A stretch of 64,000 nt of DNA from Gammaproteobacteria bacterium (GTDB taxonomy: Bacteria; Pseudomonadota; Gammaproteobacteria; Arenicellales; UBA868), in contig JAKUQS010000005.1 of NCBI GenBank assembly GCA_022451485.1, positions 1 through 64,000 on the forward strand, read 5' to 3'. This document shows positions 25,593 to 34,478 of the stretch, one piece after another. Every line of letters begins with the position of its first letter. Position 1 is the first letter of the stretch. The translations under genes and the position numbers were made by a program. The notes beneath the pieces are model-generated. The model ran no database searches. It saw only the letters and a program-made list of their open reading frames with translations, and was not told the DNA's origin.

Positions 25593-27251
25593 ATGACGCT
25601 CGATCCGGTAACACTCGCTGTTGTTGAAAATGGACTGAAGCAAGTATGTTCAGAGATGGATCTTGTCCATGAGAAAACGTCTTTTTCACCGGTAATTTCC
25701 GAAGCGTTCGATCGTTCTAATGGAATCTACGGTCGAGAGAACGGGGAAATGATCGCCCAGGGCGAGCTTGGACTTCCGATATTCCTCGGTGTGATGCAGT
25801 TTGCCACTGGTGCGGTTCTCGAACGGCGGCGCGACTTGGAGCCGGGTGACATTATTATCCAGAATGACCCATATCTCGGCGGGACACATCTAATGGATGT
25901 GAAAATGGTTATGCCGTTTTATTACCGCGGGTCTCTGTGGTGTTTTCTTTCCAACACTGGTCATTGGCCCGACACGGGTGGCATGGTCCCGGGAGGATTC
26001 TGCTCGACTGCGACTGAAATTCAGCAGGAAGGATTGCGGCTGCCGCCGGTAAAGCTGGTTCGGAACGGAGAGTTGGTGCAGGACGTGGTGGATATCATTC
26101 TGAACAACATCCGTGTTCCTGAAGAACGTATCGGTGATATTCGTGCCCAGATTGGTGCGCTGAAGACCGGCGAGCGAAGGCTGACCGCGCTACTTGATCG
26201 CTATGGGGTCGATACCATTGAGGTGGCGATCGAAGAATTGAAACGGCGGTCGGAGAGGCATATGCGAGAGGTGCTGTCCAGTGTGCCTGACGGTTGTTAC
26301 AGTTTCACGGCATTGTTGGATAGCGACGGCGTTGTCGATGAGCCGCTTGAAATTGCACTCGACATGACGATCGATGGGAGCGATGCGTATTTCGATTTTT
26401 CCCGGTCAAGTCCTCCGTGCAGGGGCCCGATGAACTCAGTGTGGGCAACGACGCAGTCGGCGGTTTACGTTGCGATGAAGCATATTTTTCCGGAGGTGCC
26501 TATCAATGCTGGCTGTTTCGCCCCGTTACACATTCAAGCTCCTAAAGGGACAGTACTCTTTGCTGAGTATCCGAAACCGGTAGCTGGCTGTGCGGCCGAA
26601 GTTGCTCAGCGAATTATGGAAGCTGTGTTCGGTGCAATGGCAAAAGCCCTTCCTGAAAGACTTTTTGGTGCTCCCGCAGGCACCAGTGGGAACTTTGCAT
26701 TGGGGGGTTACGACCCGGAGGAAGGGCGGGACTACATCATGTATTTTTTTACCGGCGGGGGTTATGGTGGTTCCGCGCGTACCGACGGTTTGACCAACGG
26801 TTGTTCTACGGTGGGCATCTCGAAAACTCAGCCGGTTGAAATTCTCGAACAACACTATCCACTGCTCTTCGAGGAATACGCACTGCGAGAGGGGTCGGCT
26901 GGGGCGGGGCAACACCGGGGTGGATTTGGCGTGAGCTACCGAGTGCGATTGTTACGTGGTGAAGCTAAGGCCTCATTTCTTATGGATCATGGTCGTACCG
27001 GTCCTCCCGGAATTCTCGGGGGCGAGGCAGGTGGAACCAATGAAATTCGAGTTAGTCAATCAGATACGGTATGTGAACCAGAGCATCTCTCCAAGGGTGA
27101 AGGTTATCTTCTGGGCGCGAATGATTGGGTCCAAATTCGAACACCCGGGGGTGGGGGGTATGGGCCGGTGATAGAACGTGATCCTGAACTGATTGCACGG
27201 GATCTGCAGCGTGGTTATTTTGATCCGTCCGGCACGACAACGAATGAATAA
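25593..27251 (+). CDS. hyuB: Hydantoinase/oxoprolinase subunit B (HyuB-type), copy 2
   Basis: 552 residues. It starts with DPVTLAVVENGLKQVCSEMD, then DRSNGIYGRENGEMIAQGE, the block DIIIQNDPYLGGTHLMDVKM and HWPDTGGMVPG, and ends with RTPGGGGYGPVIERDP; these are the standard HyuB landmarks. It lies 19 bases after hyuA2 and should form the second ATP-dependent cyclic-amidase (or carboxylase) complex. HyuB copy 1 has CNDPW in place of QNDPY, another sign of different substrates. A small hairpin follows within four bases of the stop. Confidence 0.9.
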   Translation: MTLDPVTLAVVENGLKQVCSEMDLVHEKTSFSPVISEAFDRSNGIYGRENGEMIAQGELGLPIFLGVMQFATGAVLERRRDLEPGDIIIQNDPYLGGTHLMDVKMVMPFYYRGSLWCFLSNTGHWPDTGGMVPGGFCSTATEIQQEGLRLPPVKLVRNGELVQDVVDIILNNIRVPEERIGDIRAQIGALKTGERRLTALLDRYGVDTIEVAIEELKRRSERHMREVLSSVPDGCYSFTALLDSDGVVDEPLEIALDMTIDGSDAYFDFSRSSPPCRGPMNSVWATTQSAVYVAMKHIFPEVPINAGCFAPLHIQAPKGTVLFAEYPKPVAGCAAEVAQRIMEAVFGAMAKALPERLFGAPAGTSGNFALGGYDPEEGRDYIMYFFTGGGYGGSARTDGLTNGCSTVGISKTQPVEILEQHYPLLFEEYALREGSAGAGQHRGGFGVSYRVRLLRGEAKASFLMDHGRTGPPGILGGEAGGTNEIRVSQSDTVCEPEHLSKGEGYLLGANDWVQIRTPGGGGYGPVIERDPELIARDLQRGYFDPSGTTTNE

Positions 27252-27254
27252 ACT

Positions 27255-27270
27255 GCCTGATAAATCAGGC
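27255..27270 (+). promoter_or_regulatory. Short hairpin after hyuB2
   Basis: GCCTGA (27255-27260) and TCAGGC (27265-27270) form a perfect 6-bp stem with a TAAA loop just behind the hyuB2 stop and 35 bases before the BKACE start. There is no T-run, so termination is unlikely; it may separate expression of hyuAB2 from the downstream pair. Confidence 0.35.
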
Positions 27271-27304
27271 TGATCACAACTAATCGAGAAGACTGGAGGA
27301 TGTA

Positions 27305-28189
27305 ATGAAAGCCACCATATTGAGTTGTGCTGTAACGGGCAGTTTCACCACGCGAGAGCACAATCCTAATTTGCCCGTGACGCCAGAAGAAATCGCAGGC
27401 GAGAGCATCGCCGCAGCCAAGGCCGGTGCCGCGATTTGTCATATCCATGTCCGTGATCCGAATAGCGGATTACCCAGTATGGAACTGGAGTACTACCGAG
27501 AAGTGGTTAAACGTATTCGGGCGAGTGATACTGATCTCATTATTAACCTCACGACGGGCCCCGGTGGCCGTTTCGTACCTTCTGAAGAGGATCCCAAAGT
27601 AGCCGATCCGGCAACCAGTCTGACTCGACCGGAAATTCGTACAGCACACGTCGTAGAGTTAAAACCCGAAATCTGCAGTCTTGATTTGAACACAATGTGG
27701 TTTGGTGGCGGTGCGGTGATTAATCATCCCCCCGCAATTCGAGTCATGGCCGAACGTATTTATGCTGCGGGCATCAAACCGGAACTGGAAGTTTTTGATA
27801 CGGGGGATCTGCAGATTGCGGCTGACCTTTTGAAAGATGGCACCTTAAAACAGCCTGTACTCTTTCAGCTGGTGATGGGTGTGAAATATGGAATGGCTGC
27901 GACAACAGAATCGTTGGCATACGCACGTTCGATGTTGCCACCGGGTGCCGAATGGGCAGCCTTCGGAGCGAGTCGAATGGCGTTCCCAATGCTGGCTCAG
28001 GCCTTTCTTCTTGGCGGACACTGCCGGATAGGAATGGAGGACACGGTATACCTTTCTAAAGGCGTCAAGACACCTGGTAACGCAGCACTCGTCGACAAAT
28101 CTGTCAGAATCATTAATGAGCTGGGTGGTCAGATTGCAACGGTTGCCGAAGCTCGGCAGATGCTTGGTCTATCCGGGCCCGCTTCCTGA
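27305..28189 (+). CDS. Beta-keto acid cleavage enzyme (BKACE, DUF849), copy 1
   Basis: 294 residues, TIM-barrel zinc enzyme. HIHVRDPNSG (about 46-55) supplies the His-x-His zinc ligands, NLTTGPGG follows, [10 protein letters not shown] and GMEDTVYL supply further conserved acids. Family members condense a beta-keto acid with acetyl-CoA and split it to acetoacetate and a new acyl-CoA. This copy differs from the carnitine-linked copy at 54951 (MWFGG against INFSD at the substrate face), so its keto acid is probably different, perhaps lacking the trimethylammonium group. CTGGAGGA precedes the ATG. Its stop overlaps the next start (TGATG), linking it to the PLP enzyme. Confidence 0.9.
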   Translation: MKATILSCAVTGSFTTREHNPNLPVTPEEIAGESIAAAKAGAAICHIHVRDPNSGLPSMELEYYREVVKRIRASDTDLIINLTTGPGGRFVPSEEDPKVADPATSLTRPEIRTAHVVELKPEICSLDLNTMWFGGGAVINHPPAIRVMAERIYAAGIKPELEVFDTGDLQIAADLLKDGTLKQPVLFQLVMGVKYGMAATTESLAYARSMLPPGAEWAAFGASRMAFPMLAQAFLLGGHCRIGMEDTVYLSKGVKTPGNAALVDKSVRIINELGGQIATVAEARQMLGLSGPAS

Positions 28190-29310
28190 TGGGTGTCGAT
28201 GCACCGGCTACGGTTGGAACACTTTTGCGGGATGTTGATACACCGGCGTTGCTGGTTGATCTCGATGTGTTTGAATCCAACCTAAAGCGTATGGCAACAG
28301 ATGTCAGTGCGCTCAGTATCGACCTTCGCCCCCATGCCAAGACGCATAAGTCGGCTGATATTGCGAAAGCGCAAATCGAGAGCGGTGCTGTCGGCGTATG
28401 TTGTCAGAAAGTTTCGGAGGCCGAGGCCCTGGTAGAGGCGGGGATATCGGATATTCTTATTACGAATGAGGTTGTCGGCACTCGCAAAATCGATCGTCTG
28501 GCGGCGCTTTCCAAACGTGCCAAGATTGTGGCCTGTGTGGACAATGTCGCGAATGTGGAAGCACTTGAAAATGCTGCGGGATATTCGGGACAGACCTTAG
28601 ACCTTTTGGTTGAGGTCAACGTAGGTAGTTCTCGATGTGGAGTAGACCCTAAAACTGCCGTTGCGTTAGCGCAGAGAATTTCTGAATCTCCACATCTTCG
28701 ATTCTCGGGACTACAGGCCTACCATGGTAGCGCGCAACACGTTCGCGAGTTTGCAGAGCGTCGCGAGGCGATTGCCTCTGCTTCGGCAGTGGTATCAGAT
28801 GTGGTTAATCAACTCCAAATCGCGGGCATTCAATGCCAACGTGTTACGGGTGCTGGAACCGGTACATGGCAGTTTGAGGCAACCAGTGGTGTTTATACTG
28901 AACTGCAAGCTGGCTCTTATATTTTCATGGATGCTGACTATGCGCGGAACCGCCATGAGCCTATAGAGCAACCGGGAAATTTCGGTCACAGTCTTTTTGT
29001 TTATGCAACTGTGATGAGCACACCCGAGCCGGGGCGTGTGGTGGTGGACGCGGGCCTCAAATCAATGGCCTTTGATGCCGGCATGCCCTTAGTGGTTGAT
29101 GACTTGGCCACCCAATACGAACGTCCCTCGGACGAACATGGCAATTTGATTCTTTCGAAGGCCAGTATGGCTTACGAACTGGGAGATAAGTTGAAACTGA
29201 TACCGGGTCATTGTGATCCGACGGTTAACCTTCATGATTGGTATGTTTGTGTTCGTGGTGATGTCGTCGAAGCAATCTGGCCGGTGACTTGTCGGGGTGC
29301 GCTCTTCTGA
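28189..29310 (+). CDS. D-threonine aldolase / DSD1-type PLP enzyme (alanine racemase N-terminal fold)
   Basis: 373 residues. DTPALLVDLDVFESNL opens the fold-type III barrel and Lys51 in RPHAKTHKSADIAK is the PLP lysine, as in known D-threonine aldolases. Near the C-terminus PGHCDPTVNLHDWYV carries the His-x-Asp pair that binds the divalent metal in D-threonine aldolase and the related zinc-dependent D-serine dehydratase. It may cleave a D-beta-hydroxy-alpha-amino acid to glycine and an aldehyde, or dehydrate one. It is translationally coupled (TGATG) to BKACE copy 1, so the two probably handle successive or alternative products of the HyuAB2 reaction. The exact reaction is uncertain. Confidence 0.85.
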   Translation: MGVDAPATVGTLLRDVDTPALLVDLDVFESNLKRMATDVSALSIDLRPHAKTHKSADIAKAQIESGAVGVCCQKVSEAEALVEAGISDILITNEVVGTRKIDRLAALSKRAKIVACVDNVANVEALENAAGYSGQTLDLLVEVNVGSSRCGVDPKTAVALAQRISESPHLRFSGLQAYHGSAQHVREFAERREAIASASAVVSDVVNQLQIAGIQCQRVTGAGTGTWQFEATSGVYTELQAGSYIFMDADYARNRHEPIEQPGNFGHSLFVYATVMSTPEPGRVVVDAGLKSMAFDAGMPLVVDDLATQYERPSDEHGNLILSKASMAYELGDKLKLIPGHCDPTVNLHDWYVCVRGDVVEAIWPVTCRGALF

Positions 29311-29348
29311 ATTAGTGATGATGGTGAGGGGTTGTGTAGAAGAAACGC

Positions 29349-30854
29349 TTAAAGAAAAGTTTTGGCATCGAGGTGGCGCTGTACGTGATAGTGTTGCTGG
29401 GTGAGGCCGATACAAAAGAGACCTACGGCTGATTCTAATTCGTTCCCTAAGGCCCTTCTGTCGGCATTGGTTTCACTGAGTCGCTGTGCCGCTATGCGAG
29501 CTTCCTCGACAAGCGCATCGTAGTCAAAAGTCGTGAATTGTCGATTTTTCAGGACCAGCTTTCCGCCGATCATGACGCTTTCCACTGCGCTTGAATCCTC
29601 ACACAGAACCAATTGGTTAATCGCGTTATTGAGTGGCACAAAGTTGATATTCGCAAGATCAAGAAAAACGATATCGGCTAGGTAGCCTGGTTTTAGTTGG
29701 CCCATTTCGGTGTCATAACCTAAGACGGCCGCACTTCCTCGAGTCGCAAGATCAAGTGCTTCACTCGCACCGAGCCATGTAGTGTAATCAGGTGAAGCAA
29801 CGCGAGAGACGAATGCGGCTGTTCGCATAGCCTCGAACATATTTTGATTATCGGAACAACTGGAGCCGTCGGTGCCGATACCCAGCGTCAGTCCGTTTTC
29901 TATAAAGGCGCGTGCAGGGGCAATGCCCGAACCGAGTCGTAGATTGCTGCCTGGGTTATGGGCAACCGAACACCCGTGGTCAGCCATCCGTAAGATATCG
30001 TCTTCGTCTGGCCATACGAAATGTGCGGCGGTGAAGCGCGGGCTGAGTAATCCCAGTTCATCAATATGGGCCGTCAGTGTTTTACCGTAACGTTCGATCG
30101 CAGAGACGGCCTGAGTTTTTGATTCGGCGAGATGCATATGAATAGATGAGTCGAACTCTTCTGCTAGGTCACGACAGCCAATGATAAATGGGTCACTACA
30201 GTGAAGGGGTACTGTCGGCGCCAGAGCGAGTTTTGAGATCAAACGGTCGAATGGCCAGTCATGTAGCAGACGTCTGCATGTATCGAGAGAAGCCTGATAG
30301 TTAGCAGGTCTGATACTTCGAGCATAGTCGACATTATTCTCAGGTAATGCATCCATCAGTCCAGGTATTGCCTGGTAAAAAGATTGGTCGGACATCATCG
30401 CGGCGACCACGGAGCGCATTCCGACAGCCTGATAGCCACTGGCAACGGCCTGTAAGCCTTCGATAGTCGGTTGTGGGAATTCAACAAAAAGATCGTAGGC
30501 AGCGGTCGTTCCTTTGAGGACCATCTCAGCCGCATTCAGCCTGGCCGCAAGGGATTTATCTTGGAGCGTGTAGCCTCCATTTAGCCAAGGAGCAGCGTTC
30601 AGGAGTAGCTCTAGTGACCACTTATCCCCCATGCCTTTGCCAAGGCTTCCGTGCCCATGGGTATGCGCATTGACGAGTCCCGGGATTAACATCTTGCCGG
30701 TAGCATCGATGAGGCGGGTGTTGTCATTCGTTGAGGTACCGGGTCTGATCAAGTCGACGATACGTTGGTCCTTGATCAGGATATCCATCGGTTCTAGTTT
30801 TTCGGAACGGATGTCGAGCACTTGGCCGCCACGAATCAGAGAGAGATTATTCAT
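29349..30854 (-). CDS. Metal-dependent amidohydrolase / deaminase (TRZ-ATZ, SAH-deaminase-like)
   Basis: 501 residues from ATG 30854; a TTG five codons upstream is less likely. The metal ligands of the amidohydrolase barrel are visible: HTHGHGSLGKG (about 65-75), HMHLAES, an isolated His in TAAHFVWPDED, and GIGTDGSSCSDN with the catalytic Asp. The pattern DGSSCSDNQNMFE is typical of N-deaminating enzymes such as guanine, SAH, ammeline or hydroxyatrazine hydrolases. It would release ammonia or an amine from a heterocycle or amidine. It stands alone on the - strand between the hyuAB2 operon and a luciferase-like gene. The substrate cannot be assigned. Confidence 0.85.
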   Translation of the reverse strand: MNNLSLIRGGQVLDIRSEKLEPMDILIKDQRIVDLIRPGTSTNDNTRLIDATGKMLIPGLVNAHTHGHGSLGKGMGDKWSLELLLNAAPWLNGGYTLQDKSLAARLNAAEMVLKGTTAAYDLFVEFPQPTIEGLQAVASGYQAVGMRSVVAAMMSDQSFYQAIPGLMDALPENNVDYARSIRPANYQASLDTCRRLLHDWPFDRLISKLALAPTVPLHCSDPFIIGCRDLAEEFDSSIHMHLAESKTQAVSAIERYGKTLTAHIDELGLLSPRFTAAHFVWPDEDDILRMADHGCSVAHNPGSNLRLGSGIAPARAFIENGLTLGIGTDGSSCSDNQNMFEAMRTAAFVSRVASPDYTTWLGASEALDLATRGSAAVLGYDTEMGQLKPGYLADIVFLDLANINFVPLNNAINQLVLCEDSSAVESVMIGGKLVLKNRQFTTFDYDALVEEARIAAQRLSETNADRRALGNELESAVGLFCIGLTQQHYHVQRHLDAKTFL

Positions 30855-30984
30855 TGGTCCGCCATTCAATAGGTTGAAGGATGGAAGCGAAAGGAGGGTG
30901 ACCGATAGGGAAGAACATATTTAGCTGCAAGACATGCGATACTCTGGATCGATTCACGTAAACAAGCATTTAAGGAACGCCGAG

Positions 30985-31977
30985 ATGAAATTTGGTTTCA
31001 CATTGCCATCATACACCTGGCCTGGACTCGATTATGAAATGACTTACCGGGTGACCAAGGACATGGCCCGCCGGGCCGAGGCGTTGGGTTATGACTCACT
31101 TACGGTGTGGGATCATCTTTTGACCGCGCCGGGATTATACGGCGGTTCGTGGCTGGATCCTTTGATGGTCCTTTCTTGTGCGGCGGGCGCTACCGAAACG
31201 ATCCCCCTTGGGACTAACATTCTCGTTGTCCCCATTCGTCATCCGGTATTGTTGGCAAAAGAGCTGGGCACATTGGATGCCATGTCAGGCGGTCGCTTCT
31301 TTTTTGGTGTGGGTCCGGGTTGGAATGAGCCGGAATTTACCTCTATGGGAATCTCGATGAGTGAGCGGGGACGGCGAACTGACGAAATTCTAGATGCGGT
31401 CAAGTTGTTGCTAACTGAAGAGAACGTATCTTTTAACGGTGAGTTCTATCAATTTGAGGACGTCACTATTGAGCCTCGTCCAGAAACATATTTCCCCGTG
31501 TGGGTGGCAGGGGGTTCCCGCGTACCTGGTCCACTCTCACCTGACCGACCGTACATGGTGAAATCTGTGCTCAAACGAATTGCCAAGCATGCTGATGTCT
31601 TTACCTGCCGAGCTTCTGGCAGCACAGAATGGGTGGCGCGTGATTATCAAACGGTACGTGAATACATCGCAGCAGAGGGTCGGGATCCAGCGTCACTGGA
31701 ATTAGCTCACGTTCAGGCGGGCTATGTTGTTGATACAGCGGATTCAAAGAAAGCATTGTCGATGCAGCGCGCACCGATGGAAACCATTATGGGTAAGAAT
31801 CGCGATTGGGATCATCTCCAAGGCTGTTATCTCGTGGGCAGCATTGACGACATTGTGGAGAAATTAAAATTTCTCGAGAGTCATGGCCTTCAGCACGTGA
31901 CCATTCAGCCCGCTGGTCCCGAGATGGATCAATTGGATCTTTGGATGGAAAAAATTATCGAACCTTACTTCCGTTAG
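30985..31977 (+). CDS. LLM-class flavin/F420-dependent oxidoreductase
   Basis: 330 residues from ATG 30985, preceded by AAGGA; an in-frame ATG at 30934 would add 17 residues unlike the family. MKFGFTLPSYTWPG starts the barrel, SLTVWDHLLTAPG follows, and GGRFFFGVGPGWNEPEFTSMG (in part) with VWVAGGSR are the LLM landmarks of the F420/FMN reductase-monooxygenase group. It is a different branch from the protein at 10297. A small cupin gene follows after 28 bases, which suggests a two-gene unit acting on one small molecule. Cofactor and substrate are unresolved. Confidence 0.85.
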   Translation: MKFGFTLPSYTWPGLDYEMTYRVTKDMARRAEALGYDSLTVWDHLLTAPGLYGGSWLDPLMVLSCAAGATETIPLGTNILVVPIRHPVLLAKELGTLDAMSGGRFFFGVGPGWNEPEFTSMGISMSERGRRTDEILDAVKLLLTEENVSFNGEFYQFEDVTIEPRPETYFPVWVAGGSRVPGPLSPDRPYMVKSVLKRIAKHADVFTCRASGSTEWVARDYQTVREYIAAEGRDPASLELAHVQAGYVVDTADSKKALSMQRAPMETIMGKNRDWDHLQGCYLVGSIDDIVEKLKFLESHGLQHVTIQPAGPEMDQLDLWMEKIIEPYFR

Positions 31978-32005
31978 CTAGTATGCGTTCAGGGACATTA
32001 CCAAT

Positions 32006-32320
32006 ATGAGTTCAGACTTCAAAATTGAAGCTCGGGAATTGATCGCAGAGGTCGATGGTCTAAGAACTTCGATTCTTACCATCGGACCCGGCCAGTGTGT
32101 CCCCTGGCATCATCATAGTATCGTGACGGATACGTTTTTCTGTATCGAAGGGCCGATGCAAATCGAACTGAGAAACCCAGAGGAGCAGCGCGTGCTAGCG
32201 CCGGGAGAGACGACTGCGGTTCAGTCACTGCGGCCCCACCGCGTATCGGGAATAGAAGGTGGTCGCTGTAAGTTTCTTATTATTCAGGGGGTAGGTCATT
32301 ATGACTTCGTTCCCTGTTGA
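32006..32320 (+). CDS. Small cupin-domain protein
   Basis: 104 residues, a single cupin barrel. The metal motif is CVPWHHHSIVTDTFFCIEGP, with three consecutive histidines and the usual Glu; a later His lies in SLRPHRVSG. Single-domain cupins of this size can be dioxygenases, isomerases, lyases or binding proteins, so no reaction is claimed. AGGGA precedes the ATG. It is cotranscribed with the luciferase-like oxidoreductase and converges on the split ThDP decarboxylase gene only 16 bases away. Confidence 0.8.
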   Translation: MSSDFKIEARELIAEVDGLRTSILTIGPGQCVPWHHHSIVTDTFFCIEGPMQIELRNPEEQRVLAPGETTAVQSLRPHRVSGIEGGRCKFLIIQGVGHYDFVPC

Positions 32321-32336
32321 TTCGTCCTTTGCTGGG

Positions 32337-32957
32337 CTAAATGATCTTCGGGTTAACATGTAACGCGCGACGGAATTTGGCTTTTGTTTCGACGGCATCG
32401 AAATTGCGGTTATATTTCGCTGGCGCCCCATCACTGACGCGTAATACGACAAAAGAGGGCCCGTTTCGACTGCGTAGGAGGCGAGCCGCCTGTGCAAACT
32501 CTGTTTCTGATCGGACGGTTAAGGTGGCCTCGATACCCGAGCCTTGTGCGACCTTCGCAAGGTCAACGGTGTGATGAGTGTGACTTTTTTGATTGCCGGT
32601 TTCTCCGTAGCGACCGTTATCTATGCACAGCATCGTGAGATTGTGTGGACGCATGTGGCCTATGGTTGCTAGTGTGCCCACGTTCATCAGTAATTCACCG
32701 TCACCACTCACTACCAGGACCTGTCTCTCTGGCTGCGCGAGTGCAAGTCCAAGGCCCATTGATGCGGCCGCACCCATGGCGCCACCAAGCAGATAGGCAT
32801 TTGGAGTCTCTTCCGTCAGATAACCTATATCCCTGGCGGCACCCGATAGGCCACTGATAATCAAGAAGTCTGACGGATCGCCGATCAATGCCGGTACCGC
32901 CGATCGCCGGTCAAGGAGCAAGTCTTCATTTGTATGCGTGTCTCGATCTTTTCGCAT
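32337..32957 (-). CDS. ThDP-dependent decarboxylase, beta subunit (sulfopyruvate/phosphonopyruvate decarboxylase ComE-like)
   Basis: 206 residues corresponding to the ThDP pyrophosphate-binding domain. The motif VSGDGELLMNVGTLATIGHM (about 84-103) with CIDNGRYGETG is the GDG...N Mg-ThDP site. With the preceding 174-residue gene it reconstitutes a full ThDP decarboxylase in two chains, as in archaeal sulfopyruvate decarboxylase ComDE and some phosphonopyruvate decarboxylases. It should remove CO2 from a 2-oxo acid with a polar tail. Six bases separate it from the alpha gene. No sulfonate- or phosphonate-specific genes are adjacent, so the substrate is open. Confidence 0.85.
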   Translation of the reverse strand: MRKDRDTHTNEDLLLDRRSAVPALIGDPSDFLIISGLSGAARDIGYLTEETPNAYLLGGAMGAAASMGLGLALAQPERQVLVVSGDGELLMNVGTLATIGHMRPHNLTMLCIDNGRYGETGNQKSHTHHTVDLAKVAQGSGIEATLTVRSETEFAQAARLLRSRNGPSFVVLRVSDGAPAKYNRNFDAVETKAKFRRALHVNPKII

Positions 32958-32963
32958 CGTGGG

Positions 32964-33488
32964 TTAAAAGTTTTTGGCTCCGATTAGACGCTGGGACAAA
33001 AGGATGGCTACCGATTGATCCGACCGAAAGGCCATAGCAGTCGCCGCATCGCTCGTTGGAACGACTTCGCTGGCTGTCTCAATTCGATAGCAGTGTGTGC
33101 CCATAGCTTCCAGACAGGGTCGAGCACCTTGTCCCATAGGAAACTGCCATGGATTCTGTTCTCCAAAATCACCTCTCATACTGACAATCGTTAGGAAAGG
33201 AAATCTGCCGATTGCAATCAACGACAGCATATTGATGCAATTACCGACACCGCTACTTTGCATCAGCAGAACGCCACGTTTGTCTCCCAAGTGGGCTCCG
33301 GCCAGAAGGCCGACGCCTTCCTCCTCGGTTGTCAGCGGAACCGAAATCACTTCTGGATCTTGCGCCGAGTGCTCGATCAGCGTTGCGTGGCCCGCATCGG
33401 GAACATAAGCGAAGAGTGTGACTCCGTTTCTTCGCAGGCTCTCATACAACTGGTCCTGCCACAGCGGCGTTTTCGTCTCGGAAGACAT
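32964..33488 (-). CDS. ThDP-dependent decarboxylase, alpha subunit (ComD-like)
   Basis: 174 residues, the PYR domain of a two-chain ThDP decarboxylase. FAYVPDAGHATLIEH, PLTTEEEGVGLLAGAHLGDK (one of Glu55-57 should be the cofactor-activating Glu) and LMQSSGVGNCINML match sulfopyruvate decarboxylase alpha chains. It is placed directly upstream of the beta chain and 70 bases after the class II aldolase gene. The aldolase could supply or consume the aldehyde; this is inference from order only. Confidence 0.85.
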   Translation of the reverse strand: MSSETKTPLWQDQLYESLRRNGVTLFAYVPDAGHATLIEHSAQDPEVISVPLTTEEEGVGLLAGAHLGDKRGVLLMQSSGVGNCINMLSLIAIGRFPFLTIVSMRGDFGEQNPWQFPMGQGARPCLEAMGTHCYRIETASEVVPTSDAATAMAFRSDQSVAILLSQRLIGAKNF

Positions 33489-33558
33489 GATCTACAGTGG
33501 TATTTAAAAAGCATCTAGGCGGTGCACTGCAACTAATTGGCAGATACAGCGCGCTAAC

Positions 33559-34338
33559 CTAGTGTCGATAGGAATCATCAACTTTGTCGATTTTCCGCAT
33601 GAGAGCAGCATATTCAAGTTGACCAAAAGTATCTTCCTGTTCCATGAAGCGATTTACGTCACGGCCGGATGTACGCGCCAACGTGCTGTCGATGATGTCT
33701 AGTGTTCCCGCCGCTCCGGCATCAAGCTGTACCCTGCAGGCGCTTTCCAATCGATAGAGCCGAATGAATGCCTCGGCTACCGTTTTACCAACTGTTAGCA
33801 AGCCATGGTTTCTCAATATTAGAGTTTTCTTTTCCCCCAATGACTTCTGCAAGCGTTCTCGTTCATCCAGGTAAAGGCTTGGTCCTTCATAGTCATGATA
33901 GGCGACATCATCATAAAACGCCGTAGAGCCCATACTGATCGGAAGTAGACCTTCTTTTAATGCAGCGATTGCCATTCCCGCTCGGCTATGTGTGTGCATG
34001 ACAACACGATTGGTATCGTCACTTAACATATGAATAGCGGAATGAATCACAAAGCCTGCCTCATTCACCGCGTGAGTCGTCGGTTCAACGATTTTCCCGT
34101 CAATGTCAATCTTGACCAGATTGGAGGCGGTCACTTCATCGTAGTTCAGTCCATAGGGGTTGATAAGAAAATGAGGCTCGGGCCCAGGGACATGGGCAGT
34201 CAGATGGCCGTAGATCAACTCACACCAGCCAAAATAATCGACTAGCCGATAGGCAGCCGCAAGATCGATCCTTAAGGAGCGTTCTTCATTTGATGGGGAT
34301 ACCGACTTTAGCGTATGAGATTCAAGTGCTTGCGCCAT
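33559..34338 (-). CDS. Class II aldolase/adducin family protein
   Basis: 259 residues. The zinc site is RVVMHTHSRAG (His-x-His, about 117-119) with the later His in LRNHGLLTVGKTVAEAF, as in fuculose-phosphate aldolase. HFLINPYGLNYDEVTASNLV is the usual family block before it. Family members perform retro-aldol cleavage or decarboxylation of hydroxy acids, often on non-phosphorylated substrates when found in catabolic clusters. It is first in a - strand unit with the split ThDP decarboxylase and has a good promoter upstream. The substrate is unknown. Confidence 0.87.
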   Translation of the reverse strand: MAQALESHTLKSVSPSNEERSLRIDLAAAYRLVDYFGWCELIYGHLTAHVPGPEPHFLINPYGLNYDEVTASNLVKIDIDGKIVEPTTHAVNEAGFVIHSAIHMLSDDTNRVVMHTHSRAGMAIAALKEGLLPISMGSTAFYDDVAYHDYEGPSLYLDERERLQKSLGEKKTLILRNHGLLTVGKTVAEAFIRLYRLESACRVQLDAGAAGTLDIIDSTLARTSGRDVNRFMEQEDTFGQLEYAALMRKIDKVDDSYRH

Positions 34339-34370
34339 GGCGTTCCACTCTATTGATGCGTATTGGAGTC

Positions 34371-34399
34371 ATTATTTTGCTATTGTTTCAGTAAGTCAA
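34371..34399 (-). promoter_or_regulatory. Good sigma70-type promoter for the aldolase-ThDP unit
   Basis: Read on the - strand, TTGACT (34399-34394) and AATAAT (34376-34371) each match the consensus at five of six bases with an ideal 17-base spacer. Transcription would begin near 34364, leaving a leader of about 26 bases with AGTGGA before the ATG at 34338. It is the most convincing promoter I can see in the window. Confidence 0.5.
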
Positions 34400-34478
34400 A
34401 CACCGAAGACTTGGCGCGTCGGAATCTGGTAACCTCATTTTCGGCGGCGAGTTACTGTATTTGGTTGGTAAATGCGCG

